From the NCBI GenBank assembly GCA_002917075.1, contig NTMA01000012.1, positions 248,001-312,000 on the forward strand: a stretch of DNA of 64,000 nucleotides. The letters are read 5' to 3'. Shown piece after piece: positions 1 through 11,840 of the stretch. The translations under genes were made by a program, and so were the position numbers. Origin of the DNA: Hawksworthiomyces lignivorus (taxonomy: Eukaryota; Ascomycota; Sordariomycetes; Ophiostomatales; Ophiostomataceae). Every line of letters starts with the position of its first letter. Within the stretch, counting starts at the first letter, position 1. A model generated the notes under the pieces. It did no database searches. It was not told where the DNA came from and saw nothing but the letters and a program-made list of their open reading frames with translations.

Positions 1-3000
1 GCGTGAAGGGGGAGTGAAACCTAGGAGAGGTCACCTCTTGTTCCTGTGCAGTCATTCTTTCCATGGTCCTCGACTGCTCTTCAGTATGAGATAGTCAGGA
101 ACGGATTGAAAGTCTCGCGCATGCCTACCAGAGAACACACTCTTGGGAGACGGCACAGTGAAACAGAGGACGGCTCGAGGACCATCCGACAAAACCATGT
201 GCTGGCAGAGCGTCCATCGCATGGAAATGGAGGGCTAGCATCCGTTTGCTGCTTTAGGTGTGTGCAATGATGCTGAGCTGAGAACGAAGAGAGAAAAAAA
301 GGCAATGAGACCAGTGGATTTCGTCTGTGTGTAGGAAAAACTCCAATTACGGACTAGAGACACTAAAAAGAAAGTCGAGATGATGTCTGTGTGATGGCAT
401 GAAAGATGAGTGTGAACAGAAGACATGGATAATTACGACACACGACAGAAATTAACTTCAGATTGCTGGGGAACCCCAGCTGTCGTTCACTGTTCTCAAC
501 TCTAACGGCCTATGCATTCTTTCTCAGCCCCCGGCCTCCCGGCGTGATTTTGCCTGCACAGACGACGGCTCTAGGGGGGGATAGCAACGTTAAGAGCTTC
601 CACGCAAGATTCTAGTCTTGTTCTCTCCCCCCTGACATTATCATTTTTGGTACTCTACCTACATTGCCCTTTCTTTTCTCTGCTTCTTTTATCGCTGTCT
701 TTTTTAGTTCATTTAACATCGGAAGGCAATGCGACAGGATCGCCGTCAAGCAAAGCGTCGATGAGGGCGGCCCTGTAACCTGGAACCGACGCACGCTCCC
801 TCACACCCACAAACCAACCCTGCAGAGCAATCCCCCTCGATATTCGCGGTAATATTATTAAATCTCAGTCTACGACCCGCGTGCCGGGCAGTCCGGGGTA
901 TAATATGTGTATGCGAGTATAATATGGGAAGCATCCCTGTCTTAATAACCTAAAATGACGTTCAAGAACATATGTGCTTGTAACACCGAAAATGAGGCTC
1001 ACCAACGTGGCATGAATGGATGTGCGAATGTAACGAACGACCCAAAAATCGACGACAGTAGGAACCGTCATTTCTTAACGCATTCTTAACATCACAAGTC
1101 TTGGCCATTTTCTGCGTCTTTTGACCCTTTCAACTGCTCTGATCATTGTTGAATGTTTTCTCTTCTTGTCCCAGCGAACCACTAGAGTCATCTCCTCGAC
1201 TCCATCAACGATCCGCTTATGCTGCTTGTGTTTTCAAGACAACCCCTGACGGCTGCCTCATCCAGTCCATGTCGTCCTTGTTTTCACTCTTTTTTTTTTT
1301 TAATTTTTTAATTTATTAATTTAACATACTTTTTTACTTACCAAACGGCTCTCGCTGTCTCCGATGAACATCAGAGACGACAAGAGTAGTAGATAGACGG
1401 GATGGAGGGTCTTGGGAACAGTGTCAAGGGTCAAGAATGGCTGCGAGCATAGATGAGGAAGGCTGCGATTCGGAAAAAATATGCCCGTTACGTTCATTGT
1501 CGTACTCAGACTCACCCGTCTTATGTCAATTTCTACTCGGGTATGCGGCAATTCAGAGGCTTACAAAGTATCTGTACGGGTTGTTGTGATGAGAAGAGAA
1601 AGGCTCTTCCTTCATTGTCATTGTAGATAACTTTCTTGGTAATGGTTTACAGTAATACTCCTAACTTAGCTAGTCGCAGGCTTTGATTACTGAGATGCGA
1701 GCTCAACATCGAGAGATTCCCAGAGGTGTAATTAAACGTAAGATCACAAACATCTTCAGAGCCCATCATCTTCAAAACTAAACAATATCACCAAAGTCAG
1801 CTTTGCAGAGGGTCGCCTCTCTGGAAATCATGTTTCCGCCCTCTCATCAGGAACAGTAAAATATTTCCCAGGAAAGAGTGTCGATATTTGTGTTTACCCA
1901 GTGCCTTTTTCCGCGCCGAACTCTCGGCGCGGTCGCCTCTGAAGTTCCTCTCCCTCACTGTCTCCCTCTCCATATACTTCTCGCGGCGCCTCCGGCTGAA
2001 TGTGCGATCTCCATCGGGACAGCACTTTCTGCGAAGAGGTTGTTCAAGCAATGTCTTGGCAAAGTTTCTCCTACTCCATGCTCCTCTTCGTTTGCCCTTT
2101 CACTCTGAGGATTGTCGGTTGTCCTCCGGCTTTCATATTTCTGGGTGGGCATATGTGCTTTGCCGTGTTTCTACCGCTGTCGTCGCTCCTCTTCCAAAGA
2201 CCATCTTGCCTTGGGTTGTGTGTTATTTTTTTGTTTGTATGATGATTGTCGTGTGTCTCTTCGCGGGACAGAATAACAGGATGTACGGTATTCTCGCTCG
2301 CAGAGTGATTTGCCTAAATGCTGATTGACCTTTCACCAGCAATCAATCCCTCTGTTTCCTGGCGATGTGTTTGCCAACTTGGATTGTTTGCCAACTTAGA
2401 TAATCTCAGTAACACGAAACAATTCTGCCCTTTTATTTATATGTCTATTGTTTCTTGTGAATTATTTTTAATACGGGATCTCCTTTTAGATTTACTTTTC
2501 GTGAGGCCTGCCATAGCATTTTTGAATTCTTTGCAAAATCATCATGGTATTTGTCCTTCTGTTGTATCTTTATTGGATGACAACCTTCTTTCTCTCAGCA
2601 ACTCTGATGATTTTCTTGAGGTAATTTATCTAAAGCTATCGTTTCCTTTACTAACTAGAAAATGATTTGATTCTGTGAGCAGAAAAATTATGTTTCTATG
2701 AGATGGAGAAGAGAATATATGCAGCGCGGAGGAGAGCAAACATAACAGCATTCTCAAGATGATCCTATTTGAGAAGAATCCCCCCGTGTTTGTACTTAAA
2801 CAGCGAATTTGTTTATTTACTATCAAATTTCTTGAGGTTATTGTCAAGATCCTCTTTCATTGTAGTCTCTGCATGTGACGTGCATCTTTGATCTCGGGGA
2901 TATTCTATTTACATTTGGCCGAGCAGCTCACCTTTGCCTCATCTCAACTCTTCTCTTTTCAGTATTTTATATTTTGTCTCTTAAGAGAAAACCTACCTCA

Positions 3001-3064
3001 TGAACTTTAGACTGGAAAAAAGAAACATAAATATATAACCAAATCGTCATCACCACTGCTGCTC
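1..3064. other. Left-edge region without a recognised gene
   Basis: I see no open frame on either strand that looks like a conserved protein; the open frames are short and of mixed or low-complexity composition. The stretch from about 1890 to 2300 is pyrimidine-rich, and the A/T-rich stretch before 3065 would suit an upstream region and leader of the gene that starts there. There is a T-rich tract near 1290-1325. No tRNA, repeat array or transposon ends were noticed. Confidence 0.5.
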
Positions 3065-5029
3065 ATGACTAGCTACACCGCTGTGCAGAATTTCTCACTC
3101 CCGAGTCGCACAAGTCAGCGCCGTCCTCTTGCGCCTTTTGCTCATGGTAGAAGCGATATAGGCCTCGGCCACAGCATGGCCGAGGCAAAAAATCTCGAGC
3201 GTAGAGATGATGCGAAAGGTGACCGTGTCGAATTTCCTTCGCCAATGGCGCTGCAGACTTTTCGGTTTTCCAACGAGGATGAATCTCCACGCGCCATCAA
3301 GATCCGAGATTCTGCTCTGCCTACCACACATCCAAGTGCCCGGTCCCAGCTTCGTCCCATGTCGACTTCTTCCTCGGCGCCAGTCTTGATGACCCCAGCA
3401 GCCTCCAATATCATCACCTGTTCTTCCCAAGCCATCTTCTCCAACACAGTTGACCGCTGTGACGGCGAAGATGGTGATGATAGAAGGGACAACGATGCAC
3501 CTCGCCTGACCGCACCGCCTTCACCTGCCCTCTCGGTCTGGCCATCGCCACTGGACGCTGCCGCTCGAATGTCTGAGCTGACCGAAGCAGATCATGCAAC
3601 GTCTCGTAATTGTCCTATCGAAAGCTGCTGCGAAGGCCGCAGCCACTGCTATGGCCACGATCGCGACCGCAGCAATGACGATACTCCGTCCCGCCTGGCC
3701 CGGTCCATCTCTATCCGCTGGGGCCCGCGCCTGCGCCGCGTCCCGCTGGGTGACGGCCTGCAGGCGGCCGACGATGCCGCTCGTCAGGTAGCCGCCCTGA
3801 GGCGCGACCGGTGCGTCTTTTGGGCGCTTGCGGTGACGACTTTTGCAGGCGTGCTGTCGTGCACCGCGGCCGCGACCCTGGCGGCCGCGCAGGCGGCGGG
3901 AGCGATAAAGGTGGCGGGCGGTGGGACTGCAGGCAGCGACCGTCGACACGGCACTTTGGACCCGCGCACGCTCGGCTGGCTCGTAGCCAGCCTGGTGGTT
4001 TCCGCTGGAGCGGCCGCGGGACTAGTGGCCGTCACAGCGGTGCGACGCCGGCGCCGGCGTCGATTTCATGCAAGCGGGATCAAAAGCCAGGGCTGTGATA
4101 GCTGTTCTCGTGGACCTAGCGGCGGGCATGCGGAGGGCGGCTACACAGGCAGGCGAGACCAGTGGGTGGAAATGGGACATTTGCGTAACGGCGGCGAGAA
4201 TGCTTCAGCGGCCGGTGGATCTTCTGGCAATGGGGCTTGTCGTCACCGACTGCTGTGGCGTCCGAGGGCCAATAAGCCATCAGCGACGCTTAAGAGCGAA
4301 GACAAACGAGAAAGCACCGCAGTGCCTGAGTCTCCCAAAGAAGAAGACTTGAATTGGACCAAGTTCGTACAAGACCCCATCCAACTGCGGAAGTACGTCG
4401 AGACACTGGAGGCACGCCTCGCCGTTGGAGAAGGAGTCCGTGCCGATCTAGGTGCAGTCACCCCCGTCGACGAGGCGCAAGAAGCAGCTTTCAATAACGA
4501 CCCGCTGCAGAGACCATTCATGCCACCCAAGCAAGCAGATAAGCCTCCACCTGAGATGCCGTCAACTCGGATATTGAGAGACTCGATCAAAGAGAATGGC
4601 CTTCTTCAAGGAGAGATGCTGACCGGTCTCGCCATCACGACCAGCGACTCGATCTCTGATGACCCTTGCGTTGGCACTGGAGTTCATTACGAAGGTGGAC
4701 CACACACTAAAACCAATGTATCTGCGGTAGCGATGGCGGATATGCATGCCGCCCGTTCGACGAGGACAGCTACCAGCACCTCGAGTGCCATACCTGTTAT
4801 CGGTGGATTGGCGGATTGTGCTGACGGACCAGCCGAACCGTTGCTTTTGCCTATGCTCCAGTCTCAAGGCGATTCTGTTTTTCAGGTAGCAGAGAAGGAA
4901 GGCTGTGCATCTGGCATCGCCGCCACGGAAGCTGTCACGCAAGAGAGTCTGATTACACAGCTCTACACAGCGTATGCAGAGGAGCGCAACCCGCGACTTC
5001 AACCAACGCTACAGGTCTGCACAGATTGA
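3065..5029 (+). CDS. Unrecognised two-span membrane protein, Ser-rich
   Basis: An uninterrupted 654-residue frame starting at the first good ATG. I do not recognise the family. The first 245 or so residues are Ser/Pro/Thr-rich and probably disordered. Two hydrophobic alanine-rich segments follow (about residues 250-273 and 303-325), separated by a short Gly-rich loop, which suggests a hairpin with both ends on the same side. The second is followed at once by a run of arginines, a strong positive-inside anchor that would put both termini in the cytosol. The C-terminal half is polar; a short segment near residues 435-455 (FVQDPIQLRKYVETLEARL) looks helical. The gene converges on the NOL8-like gene. 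It may be a poorly conserved lineage-specific protein; the long GC-rich frame with a non-repetitive composition makes it likely to be real. Confidence 0.6.
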   Translation: MTSYTAVQNFSLPSRTSQRRPLAPFAHGRSDIGLGHSMAEAKNLERRDDAKGDRVEFPSPMALQTFRFSNEDESPRAIKIRDSALPTTHPSARSQLRPMSTSSSAPVLMTPAASNIITCSSQAIFSNTVDRCDGEDGDDRRDNDAPRLTAPPSPALSVWPSPLDAAARMSELTEADHATSRNCPIESCCEGRSHCYGHDRDRSNDDTPSRLARSISIRWGPRLRRVPLGDGLQAADDAARQVAALRRDRCVFWALAVTTFAGVLSCTAAATLAAAQAAGAIKVAGGGTAGSDRRHGTLDPRTLGWLVASLVVSAGAAAGLVAVTAVRRRRRRRFHASGIKSQGCDSCSRGPSGGHAEGGYTGRRDQWVEMGHLRNGGENASAAGGSSGNGACRHRLLWRPRANKPSATLKSEDKRESTAVPESPKEEDLNWTKFVQDPIQLRKYVETLEARLAVGEGVRADLGAVTPVDEAQEAAFNNDPLQRPFMPPKQADKPPPEMPSTRILRDSIKENGLLQGEMLTGLAITTSDSISDDPCVGTGVHYEGGPHTKTNVSAVAMADMHAARSTRTATSTSSAIPVIGGLADCADGPAEPLLLPMLQSQGDSVFQVAEKEGCASGIAATEAVTQESLITQLYTAYAEERNPRLQPTLQVCTD

Positions 5030-5422
5030 GAAATGAGAGAGGCTGTAGATTGGGGCTGTGCAATGCTTTTGTTGCTGGTCGATCCGAATTTGACGATTTG
5101 GTAGATTTCTGAAACAAGTACGATTCACTGCGGGCTACCTCGCCTAGTGCTATAATGATACTATGCCGTCATGATCCCGGAATATGACCCATCCAGCCTT
5201 TGTGTCTTCCGTCGTGTTCTTTCTTTCAATGTAATATATTGCAAATCACAGTGAGGCGCCTTGCTATCGTACTGCAGCGAGAAAATAGGATGTCAGGAAA
5301 ATAGAAAAACCCGGATGTGATGCCCAACGCCCACAAAATGAAACAGGGCAAACCATAAAATAACATAAATGAATAAAATATACATGAAATAGGCCAAGCA
5401 ACACTGGTACCGCATGCTAGAC
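5030..5422. other. Convergent 3' intergenic spacer
   Basis: About 390 bp between two convergent stop codons. It is A/T-richer than the flanking frames and presumably holds both 3' UTRs. I see no gene or structured element in it. Confidence 0.5.
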
Positions 5423-7294
5423 CTAGATTGCCCGCTCTGCCCGCGCCCGGTTTTCCCGGTAGCGCTTGTCTTTGGCGGCGGCCTTGCGGCGCTTCTTCCA
5501 CGAACGGTTGAGGTCGCCGCGGTTCTTCCAGAACCAGGCCTGGAAGTCGTCGGTAGCAGCGGGATCGTCTTCCTTGGACTCGCCCTTGTCTCCCGATGCA
5601 CCGGCCTCCTCCTCTTCGTCTCCGTTCTCGTTTTCGTCCGGCCGCTCTTTGTCCTCCTCGGCGTCCTCTTCTTCTTCCTCGCTGTCCTCGTCGACCGTCG
5701 GCCACTTGAAGCTGCTGACCCGGCTGGGGTGGGCCGTGTCGGGCGTGGGTGCGGCGCTCCGCACGTTGCGCCACTCAAACTCTTGTTTCGTGAAGGGCGT
5801 CATGGGCGGCTGCAAGCTCGGCGCCCATCCCTGTGTCTGACCGTCCACGTCCATGGCATCCGCGTCTTCGTCTTCCAGATCATCGTCGCCGGATGCGCCG
5901 AAGAAGCTGAAAGGCTCGGCGTCTGCCGCCGCGCCATCCGATGCCGTCTTCTTTTTGGAGCCGTCGCCGCTGCTCTCTGGCTTCTGCCGCTTATACAGCG
6001 CCTCGAGCGGATGGACCTTGTTGGCCGCCGGCGTTGCGGGTGGCAGCGAGGGCGGCGGCGGGATCTTGATGGTGAGGCTCTTCGCTGAGCCCGATGATTT
6101 GGGCCGCGGCGAGGGCAGTGCCGCGGCGGCCAGATCGGCGCCGTCTTTCGCAGCTTTGGTTTTGGCGTCTGGAACGTCTGCAGACGCCTCTTCGTCTTCG
6201 TCTTCGTCCTCGTCTTCCCCCTCCGACGAGCTGCCTTCGCTGCTCGTATCAGAGTCCGACTCGGCCTCGGAAGAGCTCTCGCTCTCGCTCTGGCTTGCGA
6301 CTACCGCCTTGGGCGCCTGGTTTTCCAGCCTCGCGGTCATCGTCTTTGGCCGCGTGCTCTTGAGCGGCTGCACGACGTTTCCGTCCGCGTCCACCCAGCC
6401 GGTGCCATCGACGAACTCGAGGTTCTTGGGCGCGGCGGCGCTGTCCGCAGCCGCTGACTTGAGAAAAGTCGGGAACTTGGTCGTGTGGGCAAACTCGTGC
6501 ACGACGACCTCGCGGGCCTTCTTCTCCTGCTTCCGCCGTCGGGCCCGCGCCGCCTCGTCCTCGCCGCTGCTGTCGCCGCCGCCGCCGCCGCCGCTGCGGC
6601 TCTTCTTGGCCACCTTGCTCGCCGGCAGGATCGTCTTGATCAGGCACTCGGGCTTGTCCGTGTACTTGGACTTTTCCTTCTTGCGCGGCGCAGGGTCGCC
6701 GCCCTCGACGTCCTTGCCCTTGCCGCCCTTTCCGCCGCTCTTGTCCTTCTTGGCCTTCTTCTTGGCCGACCAGGGCTGCTCCGGCTCGGTCCAGCCGCGC
6801 TTGACCTGGCGGCCCGGCTCCAGCTGGACGCCGGCGATCTCCTCGTCGCGGCCAAACTTGGCCTTCTTCTTGTCCTTCTTGTCCCGCTTGCTGCTCTTCT
6901 TGTCCTTGGTTACCTGCGGCGTTGACGGCATCTCTGCGCTGTTGTCGTCGCCGCCGCTGCTGCTCTGCTGCTGCTGTTTCCTCTCGGCCTCATACAGTGT
7001 CGCCTCGCGGGACGGGCGGGCGAGCTCGACGCGGATCTTGACGCCCTTGAGCACGGCGCCGTTGAGCTTCGTGCGCAGCTTCGCGGCGGCGTCGGCGGGC
7101 AGGTCGACGAAGCCGTAGCGCTTCTCGGGGATGGCCTGCAGCTCGTGGAACGAGACGTTGCGGGCGACGAGCTGCGCGGGCGGCGGCAGCACAATGGCGA
7201 GCAGCTGGCTGTCAAAGGGCGTGATGTGCAGGCGCGTGTAGCCCGAGGGGGTCGCTGGGGTCGCAGATGTCGTCGTCGCGCTGGGCGCCTTCAT
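5423..7294 (-). CDS. NOL8-like nucleolar RNA-binding protein (ribosome biogenesis)
   Basis: A single 623-residue frame. Residues about 18-95 form an RRM-like fold (YTRLHITPF as the first strand, KRYGFVDLP as an RNP1-like strand, then VKIRVELARP). A lysine-rich block (about 130-165) and several acidic Asp/Glu/Ser tracts follow, as is usual in nucleolar assembly factors. Near the C-terminus come a motif reading TPFTKQEFEWRN and a basic end (SWKKRRKAAAKDKRY). This order, with an N-terminal RRM, a long low-complexity middle and a Trp/Arg-rich tail, matches fungal proteins related to NOL8/Nop8, which act in 60S pre-rRNA processing. The RRM is visible; the nucleolar role is inferred from the family. 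Other RRM-bearing nucleolar proteins remain possible. Confidence 0.7.
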   Translation of the reverse strand: MKAPSATTTSATPATPSGYTRLHITPFDSQLLAIVLPPPAQLVARNVSFHELQAIPEKRYGFVDLPADAAAKLRTKLNGAVLKGVKIRVELARPSREATLYEAERKQQQQSSSGGDDNSAEMPSTPQVTKDKKSSKRDKKDKKKAKFGRDEEIAGVQLEPGRQVKRGWTEPEQPWSAKKKAKKDKSGGKGGKGKDVEGGDPAPRKKEKSKYTDKPECLIKTILPASKVAKKSRSGGGGGGDSSGEDEAARARRRKQEKKAREVVVHEFAHTTKFPTFLKSAAADSAAAPKNLEFVDGTGWVDADGNVVQPLKSTRPKTMTARLENQAPKAVVASQSESESSSEAESDSDTSSEGSSSEGEDEDEDEDEEASADVPDAKTKAAKDGADLAAAALPSPRPKSSGSAKSLTIKIPPPPSLPPATPAANKVHPLEALYKRQKPESSGDGSKKKTASDGAAADAEPFSFFGASGDDDLEDEDADAMDVDGQTQGWAPSLQPPMTPFTKQEFEWRNVRSAAPTPDTAHPSRVSSFKWPTVDEDSEEEEEDAEEDKERPDENENGDEEEEAGASGDKGESKEDDPAATDDFQAWFWKNRGDLNRSWKKRRKAAAKDKRYRENRARAERAI

Positions 7295-7967
7295 GGCTCT
7301 GTTACAAGAGATTTCCGCTGTGGGAGGGGGTTCCTTTCGAGAAAGGAGGGTTTCTGCGTCTGGCTGTCCTCGTCGAACCAGCCGTGGATGGATTGAGTTT
7401 TTGCGAAAAGAGGCAAAGAGAGAAAAGTGCCGTTTAGGTGAAGACGGGCGCTAAGACGGAAAAAAATAGAAGGCCCACGGAAAAGTGGAGATGGCCTGGA
7501 CGTATCGATAGCTCGCGGCAGTCGCTCCCTAAATCTGCTGATTCTCTAGCTAAATTTAGCACTCTATGCTCTGTATTACAGCGTGCTCTATACTGCACAC
7601 TCTACTAATACTATGTATATGTACTGAGATGGAACAGTTTGCTGGAAGAACATGGCAAAATAGACTCTTGGAACAAGCTCTCGTCTGTTCTGATGACCAT
7701 TGTGGATGATGAATAGTAACTGAAATACATTTTTTTTTTTGAAGAGAATAAGAAAACCGAAAGACGCGGCAGAGATAGAAACCCATTATTCAAGTCATCG
7801 TGCCGCTGTCACTTTTGAACGCCCTCGTCAAAACCCATGAAGAAAGTAAAGAAAATACCAACAGAGAAGACAGACGCCCTTCCAAATGCTCTTGTGGTCT
7901 TTTCCATATACCATATTATCGTTTATTTTGAGTTGCTGTCCCATGTTCGTGCAATGACGAGAGGCCC
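7295..7967. other. Spacer between two minus-strand genes
   Basis: About 670 bp holding the promoter of the NOL8-like gene and the 3' end of the F-box-like gene. It contains a run of T near 7731-7740. No gene was recognised. Confidence 0.45.
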
Positions 7968-9395
7968 TCACAGCCGCGCGCCCACCACCGACGCCTCCGG
8001 GACCAGAATGACTGCCTCGTAGCGGCGGGCCAGGTCTGCGGTGGCGCCGAACTCGACGGGCGGCGGGAAGTGCCCGCGGCGGGGCGCGTCGTGCTCAAAG
8101 ATGTCCACGCCCGGGTAACGGGGGTGCGGCCGGCGCAGCACGCGACCGCCAAAGCGCGGGTCGGCGATGTGGCGCCGCAGCCCGGCCCGCGTATAGCGGA
8201 CGAGCGGGTCTGCCCAGCCCGCATGGCGGCCGGCATTGCTTTCCGAGCTGCTTGAAGCGGTGGCTGTGCCGCAGTCGGCCTGCGCGCAGGCGCGGCAGGC
8301 GTAGCCACAGTCGAGGACGGGTGCTGACGACGACGAAGAGGAGGAGGAGGAGGAGCCGCTCCTCGCTTCGTCTTCGTCGTCTTCTTCTTCTGGCCCTGCC
8401 CAGTAGGGCCCGGGGATGACGGCTGCGTAGCGCAGCGGGTCCGGGCGCGACGGCTTGGTGCGGACGACGGGTGGACCGCGCTTGGCGGGGTCGGGGTGCA
8501 GATACGCCGCGTGGACGGCCGCGCTGCTGCTGCTCGCATCAGCATCGGTAGATTCGCCGCTCTCCCTCGCCGCGCAGACCTGGCGCCGGTCAAAGAGGTC
8601 GACCGGCTGCGTCAGGCGCGCCAGCACGCCGTACCGGCCCGGCGGCACGCGGATGCTGGTCAGCGGTTGGCCGTGCTGCACAAGTCCCGGCTGTCCTTTT
8701 GACCCTGCCATTGTCTGGCCGGCGAACTGGGCCACGGGCAGGTATTCTGGCCGCGACCGGAAGCAGCTGTAGCACACGCGCTCTGGCGCCAGGAGGTAGA
8801 TGTAGTCGCCGTAGGGGACGTCGTTGTCGTCGTCATCGTCGGCGTCTTCGTTTTTGTCGTCTGCGGCTGATCTGGCGCTTGCGTCCCCATCCTTGACTGC
8901 CTGCCGGCGGCTTGCTCGCTGCCGTAGGCAGCTGGCGCAAGCAGTGCTGCGCAGACATGCCGCCATGGCGCGTAGCGACACTGGTGTCGTACCGGCGCCG
9001 CGTCTCTCCGGCGCCAGCCGCACCAGCGCACCCAGCGCCCGCGGAAACGCGGCGACCGTGGGAAAGTCACGGGAGCTGCCGACGACCGCCGCTGCTGCTC
9101 GGTTGCAGTTGCGAAGCGCCACGAGGGCTCGGGGGTCCGTCTCAGCCAGCTCGTCTACTACCTGGTGCAGAAGCTCCAGGGGGAGGACGCCGAGCCGGCC
9201 CAGGTCAAAAGAGGCCGGGAGAACGCGGCTGAGGTTCTTATTACTGCCAGCTGTGACGTCGGCGTCTTCCAGCAACACTGCTGCGTTGCTGAGGGAGCAG
9301 GCTGCCCCGTCTTCACCGAGGAAGAAGCCCGGTCTGGGACATCGGTACGCGACCTCCTGCCATGTAGCTAACTGGGGAGCTGGTTCGGTCGCCAT
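7968..9395 (-). CDS. F-box-like protein with Cys clusters
   Basis: A 475-residue frame. I start it at the first in-frame ATG (9395), because the five upstream codons lack one. Residues about 69-105 (LGVLPLELLHQVVDEL, then a short helix with Leu, Arg and Asn) read as an F-box-like helix bundle of the kind that docks on Skp1 in SCF ubiquitin ligases. After it come paired cysteines, CxxC at 153-156 and CxxC at 208-211, and a further Cys-rich stretch around CGYACRACAQ near residue 375, compatible with zinc binding. An acidic Asp run (about 186-192) and a Ser run suggest flexible linkers. Many filamentous fungi carry large families of such proteins of unknown substrate. The F-box is a pattern call, and no substrate can be named. 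Confidence 0.6.
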   Translation of the reverse strand: MATEPAPQLATWQEVAYRCPRPGFFLGEDGAACSLSNAAVLLEDADVTAGSNKNLSRVLPASFDLGRLGVLPLELLHQVVDELAETDPRALVALRNCNRAAAAVVGSSRDFPTVAAFPRALGALVRLAPERRGAGTTPVSLRAMAACLRSTACASCLRQRASRRQAVKDGDASARSAADDKNEDADDDDDNDVPYGDYIYLLAPERVCYSCFRSRPEYLPVAQFAGQTMAGSKGQPGLVQHGQPLTSIRVPPGRYGVLARLTQPVDLFDRRQVCAARESGESTDADASSSSAAVHAAYLHPDPAKRGPPVVRTKPSRPDPLRYAAVIPGPYWAGPEEEDDEDEARSGSSSSSSSSSSAPVLDCGYACRACAQADCGTATASSSSESNAGRHAGWADPLVRYTRAGLRRHIADPRFGGRVLRRPHPRYPGVDIFEHDAPRRGHFPPPVEFGATADLARRYEAVILVPEASVVGARL

Positions 9396-11840
9396 TATTA
9401 TGAGAACCAAGGAGAAAGGCGTGAAGCAAGGCGGAAAATTGAGTGTGATCTATGCCATAGAAAAAAAGACGATCATGGCAAGGAACAGTGAAACAGGAAA
9501 CAGGATAGAGGAGGAAGCAATTGCATGAAAGGGCGACGAACAAAACCCAACCATCACAATAAGAATACATAATGTGTCATTATAGCAAACCCTTCCCTGG
9601 CTTTCCTCCTTTATATAGGTTCTCGTTGATTTGCTTCGCAGTGCTGTTATACAGAGGCCCAACGCGTGTAAGCTCGTCCTGGCAGGGTACTACGGACAAG
9701 TACCACGAACTTCCCACTTACACGTAATTGTTGGGGCCGGCCTTGGCATTAACGAATGCCAGTCAAGAAAGGTATACTAAAACGAGGTACCTAGCATGGA
9801 TGACGAAGAGCAGTTAAACTTTTGTTTTGTTTTTTTAAGTTGACTTTGTTGTACCAGCTGTTCTGTAGTTCTCAGGTCCCAATGCGGCGCTCCAGGGGCA
9901 ACGGTGTACATGAAGACTACCGGCATGTCACACTTTCACCTTGCTCCCGTCTGCGCCTTTCTGCTTGTACCAATGTGCTGCCGCCGTTCCAAAAACAGTA
10001 AATTTGTCCATGCCATATGACTGGTTTTCACCGTTTCTCTTCTTCTATTGCGGCTTCTCATGCTCGAGCACTCAGTGGACCCGTCCGGACCCCATTGTGC
10101 AGCTGCACTGGAAGACCATATGATGAGAAAAGAGGAGCTCACATTTCCCAATCTCGCGTGCAGAGCTTGGGTCTACGCAAGAGAAAGGGGTCATTCTAGC
10201 ATACCCCAGAGAATGAGAATGTGAATGGTCTGGGGTCGCGAATGACCTAGAAACGGGTCTCAGATGGGTCTTGGATACATGGGGATACGGCCTGCTTCGG
10301 ATGACTGAGTATTAGCTCTCTAGTCCCGTTAGTCTATTAATATGCCCCAAAGTGCATGATAATGACTACAATGCTTTGAGCCAGTCATTGCAGCACTGTG
10401 CGACCACAGGGCTCGGGATTCTTCAGTAATAAGCTCGTCTATTAATTCAGATAAATACGCATATATGGTACAGTATGAGCATGAGAAAAATATGTAAAAT
10501 AACGTAACAAAATAGACCAAACTAGCACCAGTCTCTGGGCGGATGGCGAATACGTCAGAGAACGCCTGCGAAACGTAAAATGAAAGCAGCAGAATCGCCG
10601 GCCCGTCAGACCGTCAGATGCCAAGAAAGCCGTGACAAAGAATTAGAGCACCCGGGACGCTGCGTGAACAAAAGCCGGGTCCAATGTGGCCAAGCCAAGA
10701 GTAGTAGCAGAGGAAGAAAAAAATATTAAAAAAAAAGAAAAACCAAAAAGAAAGCAATGGGAAGTCGACAAGACAGCAGATGAAAAACTACAACCAGCAC
10801 GTGGATGTCTTTCCAATGTATTTTGCCTTAGCACGCAGAGGCAAAGTACAGAGGTATCCTGGCATCCTGCGGATTACAGGCGTCCACTCGCTGATTCTCC
10901 CCATTACACCGCCTGCGTTGGACGGCGGTTAGCTGTTCGCACTGTACCCTAATTTTACGTAACGACGCCTACACCTGACCTCCCAGACGGGGCTTGGCCC
11001 CTGAGACAGCGCAAACCGTTTGTCAGAGTATGCAAAGTATGACATCTAGGAACTTTGGGCTTTTCCTGTCTGCCAGCTTCGTGCAGATGTACTTCCGGCA
11101 TGCGTCTTGCTAGCAATAGAAGCTGTTTCGAAGCTCTCTAGCTACATCCGCCGGACCTTTGGTAGCTTTGTCGGTTGGTCTCGGCATGGCCTTACGCACG
11201 CTTTACAACACGTCTTGCGGAACAAGTTTGAGAGATTACAAGTTTGAGAGATTACAGCAAAGTATTCGTATGCAGGTTAAAAAAAAGTTTTTTCCTTTTT
11301 TGTCTTTTCTTTTGTAGCTCTTTCTTTGCGCCATCTGACGCCATTGGACTTCGTATTCTGAGCCTGTTCTTCGTGTCGCCGTCCCTTTTACTGCCGTGTC
11401 ATCAATGTCCAAAATTGCATGGGAGAGTTTTAGAAATGACGGAAGAGCAGCGTCAGACAAGAAAGAGATGGGCAATTCGCGATGAGAAGAGAGGGACGGG
11501 CGGATAAGCTGTCATGCCATGTCGTGGGTGATGCTTCAGATGGCTAAGATGGACACGGGCTATGCAATGTTTTACATTTGTCTATGCTTATATGTGCTAC
11601 TATTTTACCCATCCGTGTTTGTTTTCAATGCCCAATGCAGCCTTCTGTAGCTCTCGGTTGTCTCACCCCTTGACTAGTATACACCTTCTTCTACCCGCGA
11701 GCTCTTGAATATATGAGATCGTATCGTACATGGCCTCCTCTATGGTGATTTGTCTATCATTTGGCGTCTTTCCTTCTCTAAACTATTCTGTAAATCGTAT
11801 GTCTCACCACTTCCGTCAGTCTCATGGCTGTAAGCTAGAA
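9396..11840. other. Intergenic region, no gene seen
   Basis: About 2.4 kb with only short open frames of low or mixed complexity. An A-rich stretch lies near 10717-10755. It holds the promoter side of the F-box-like gene and the 3' UTR side of the ABC1 kinase gene. No tRNA-like or repeat structure was recognised. Confidence 0.45.

Noticed and set aside
5853..7118. A 421-codon plus-strand open frame opposite the NOL8-like gene
   Set aside because: Ser/Leu-rich shadow of a Lys/Glu/Asp-rich coding strand; no domain.
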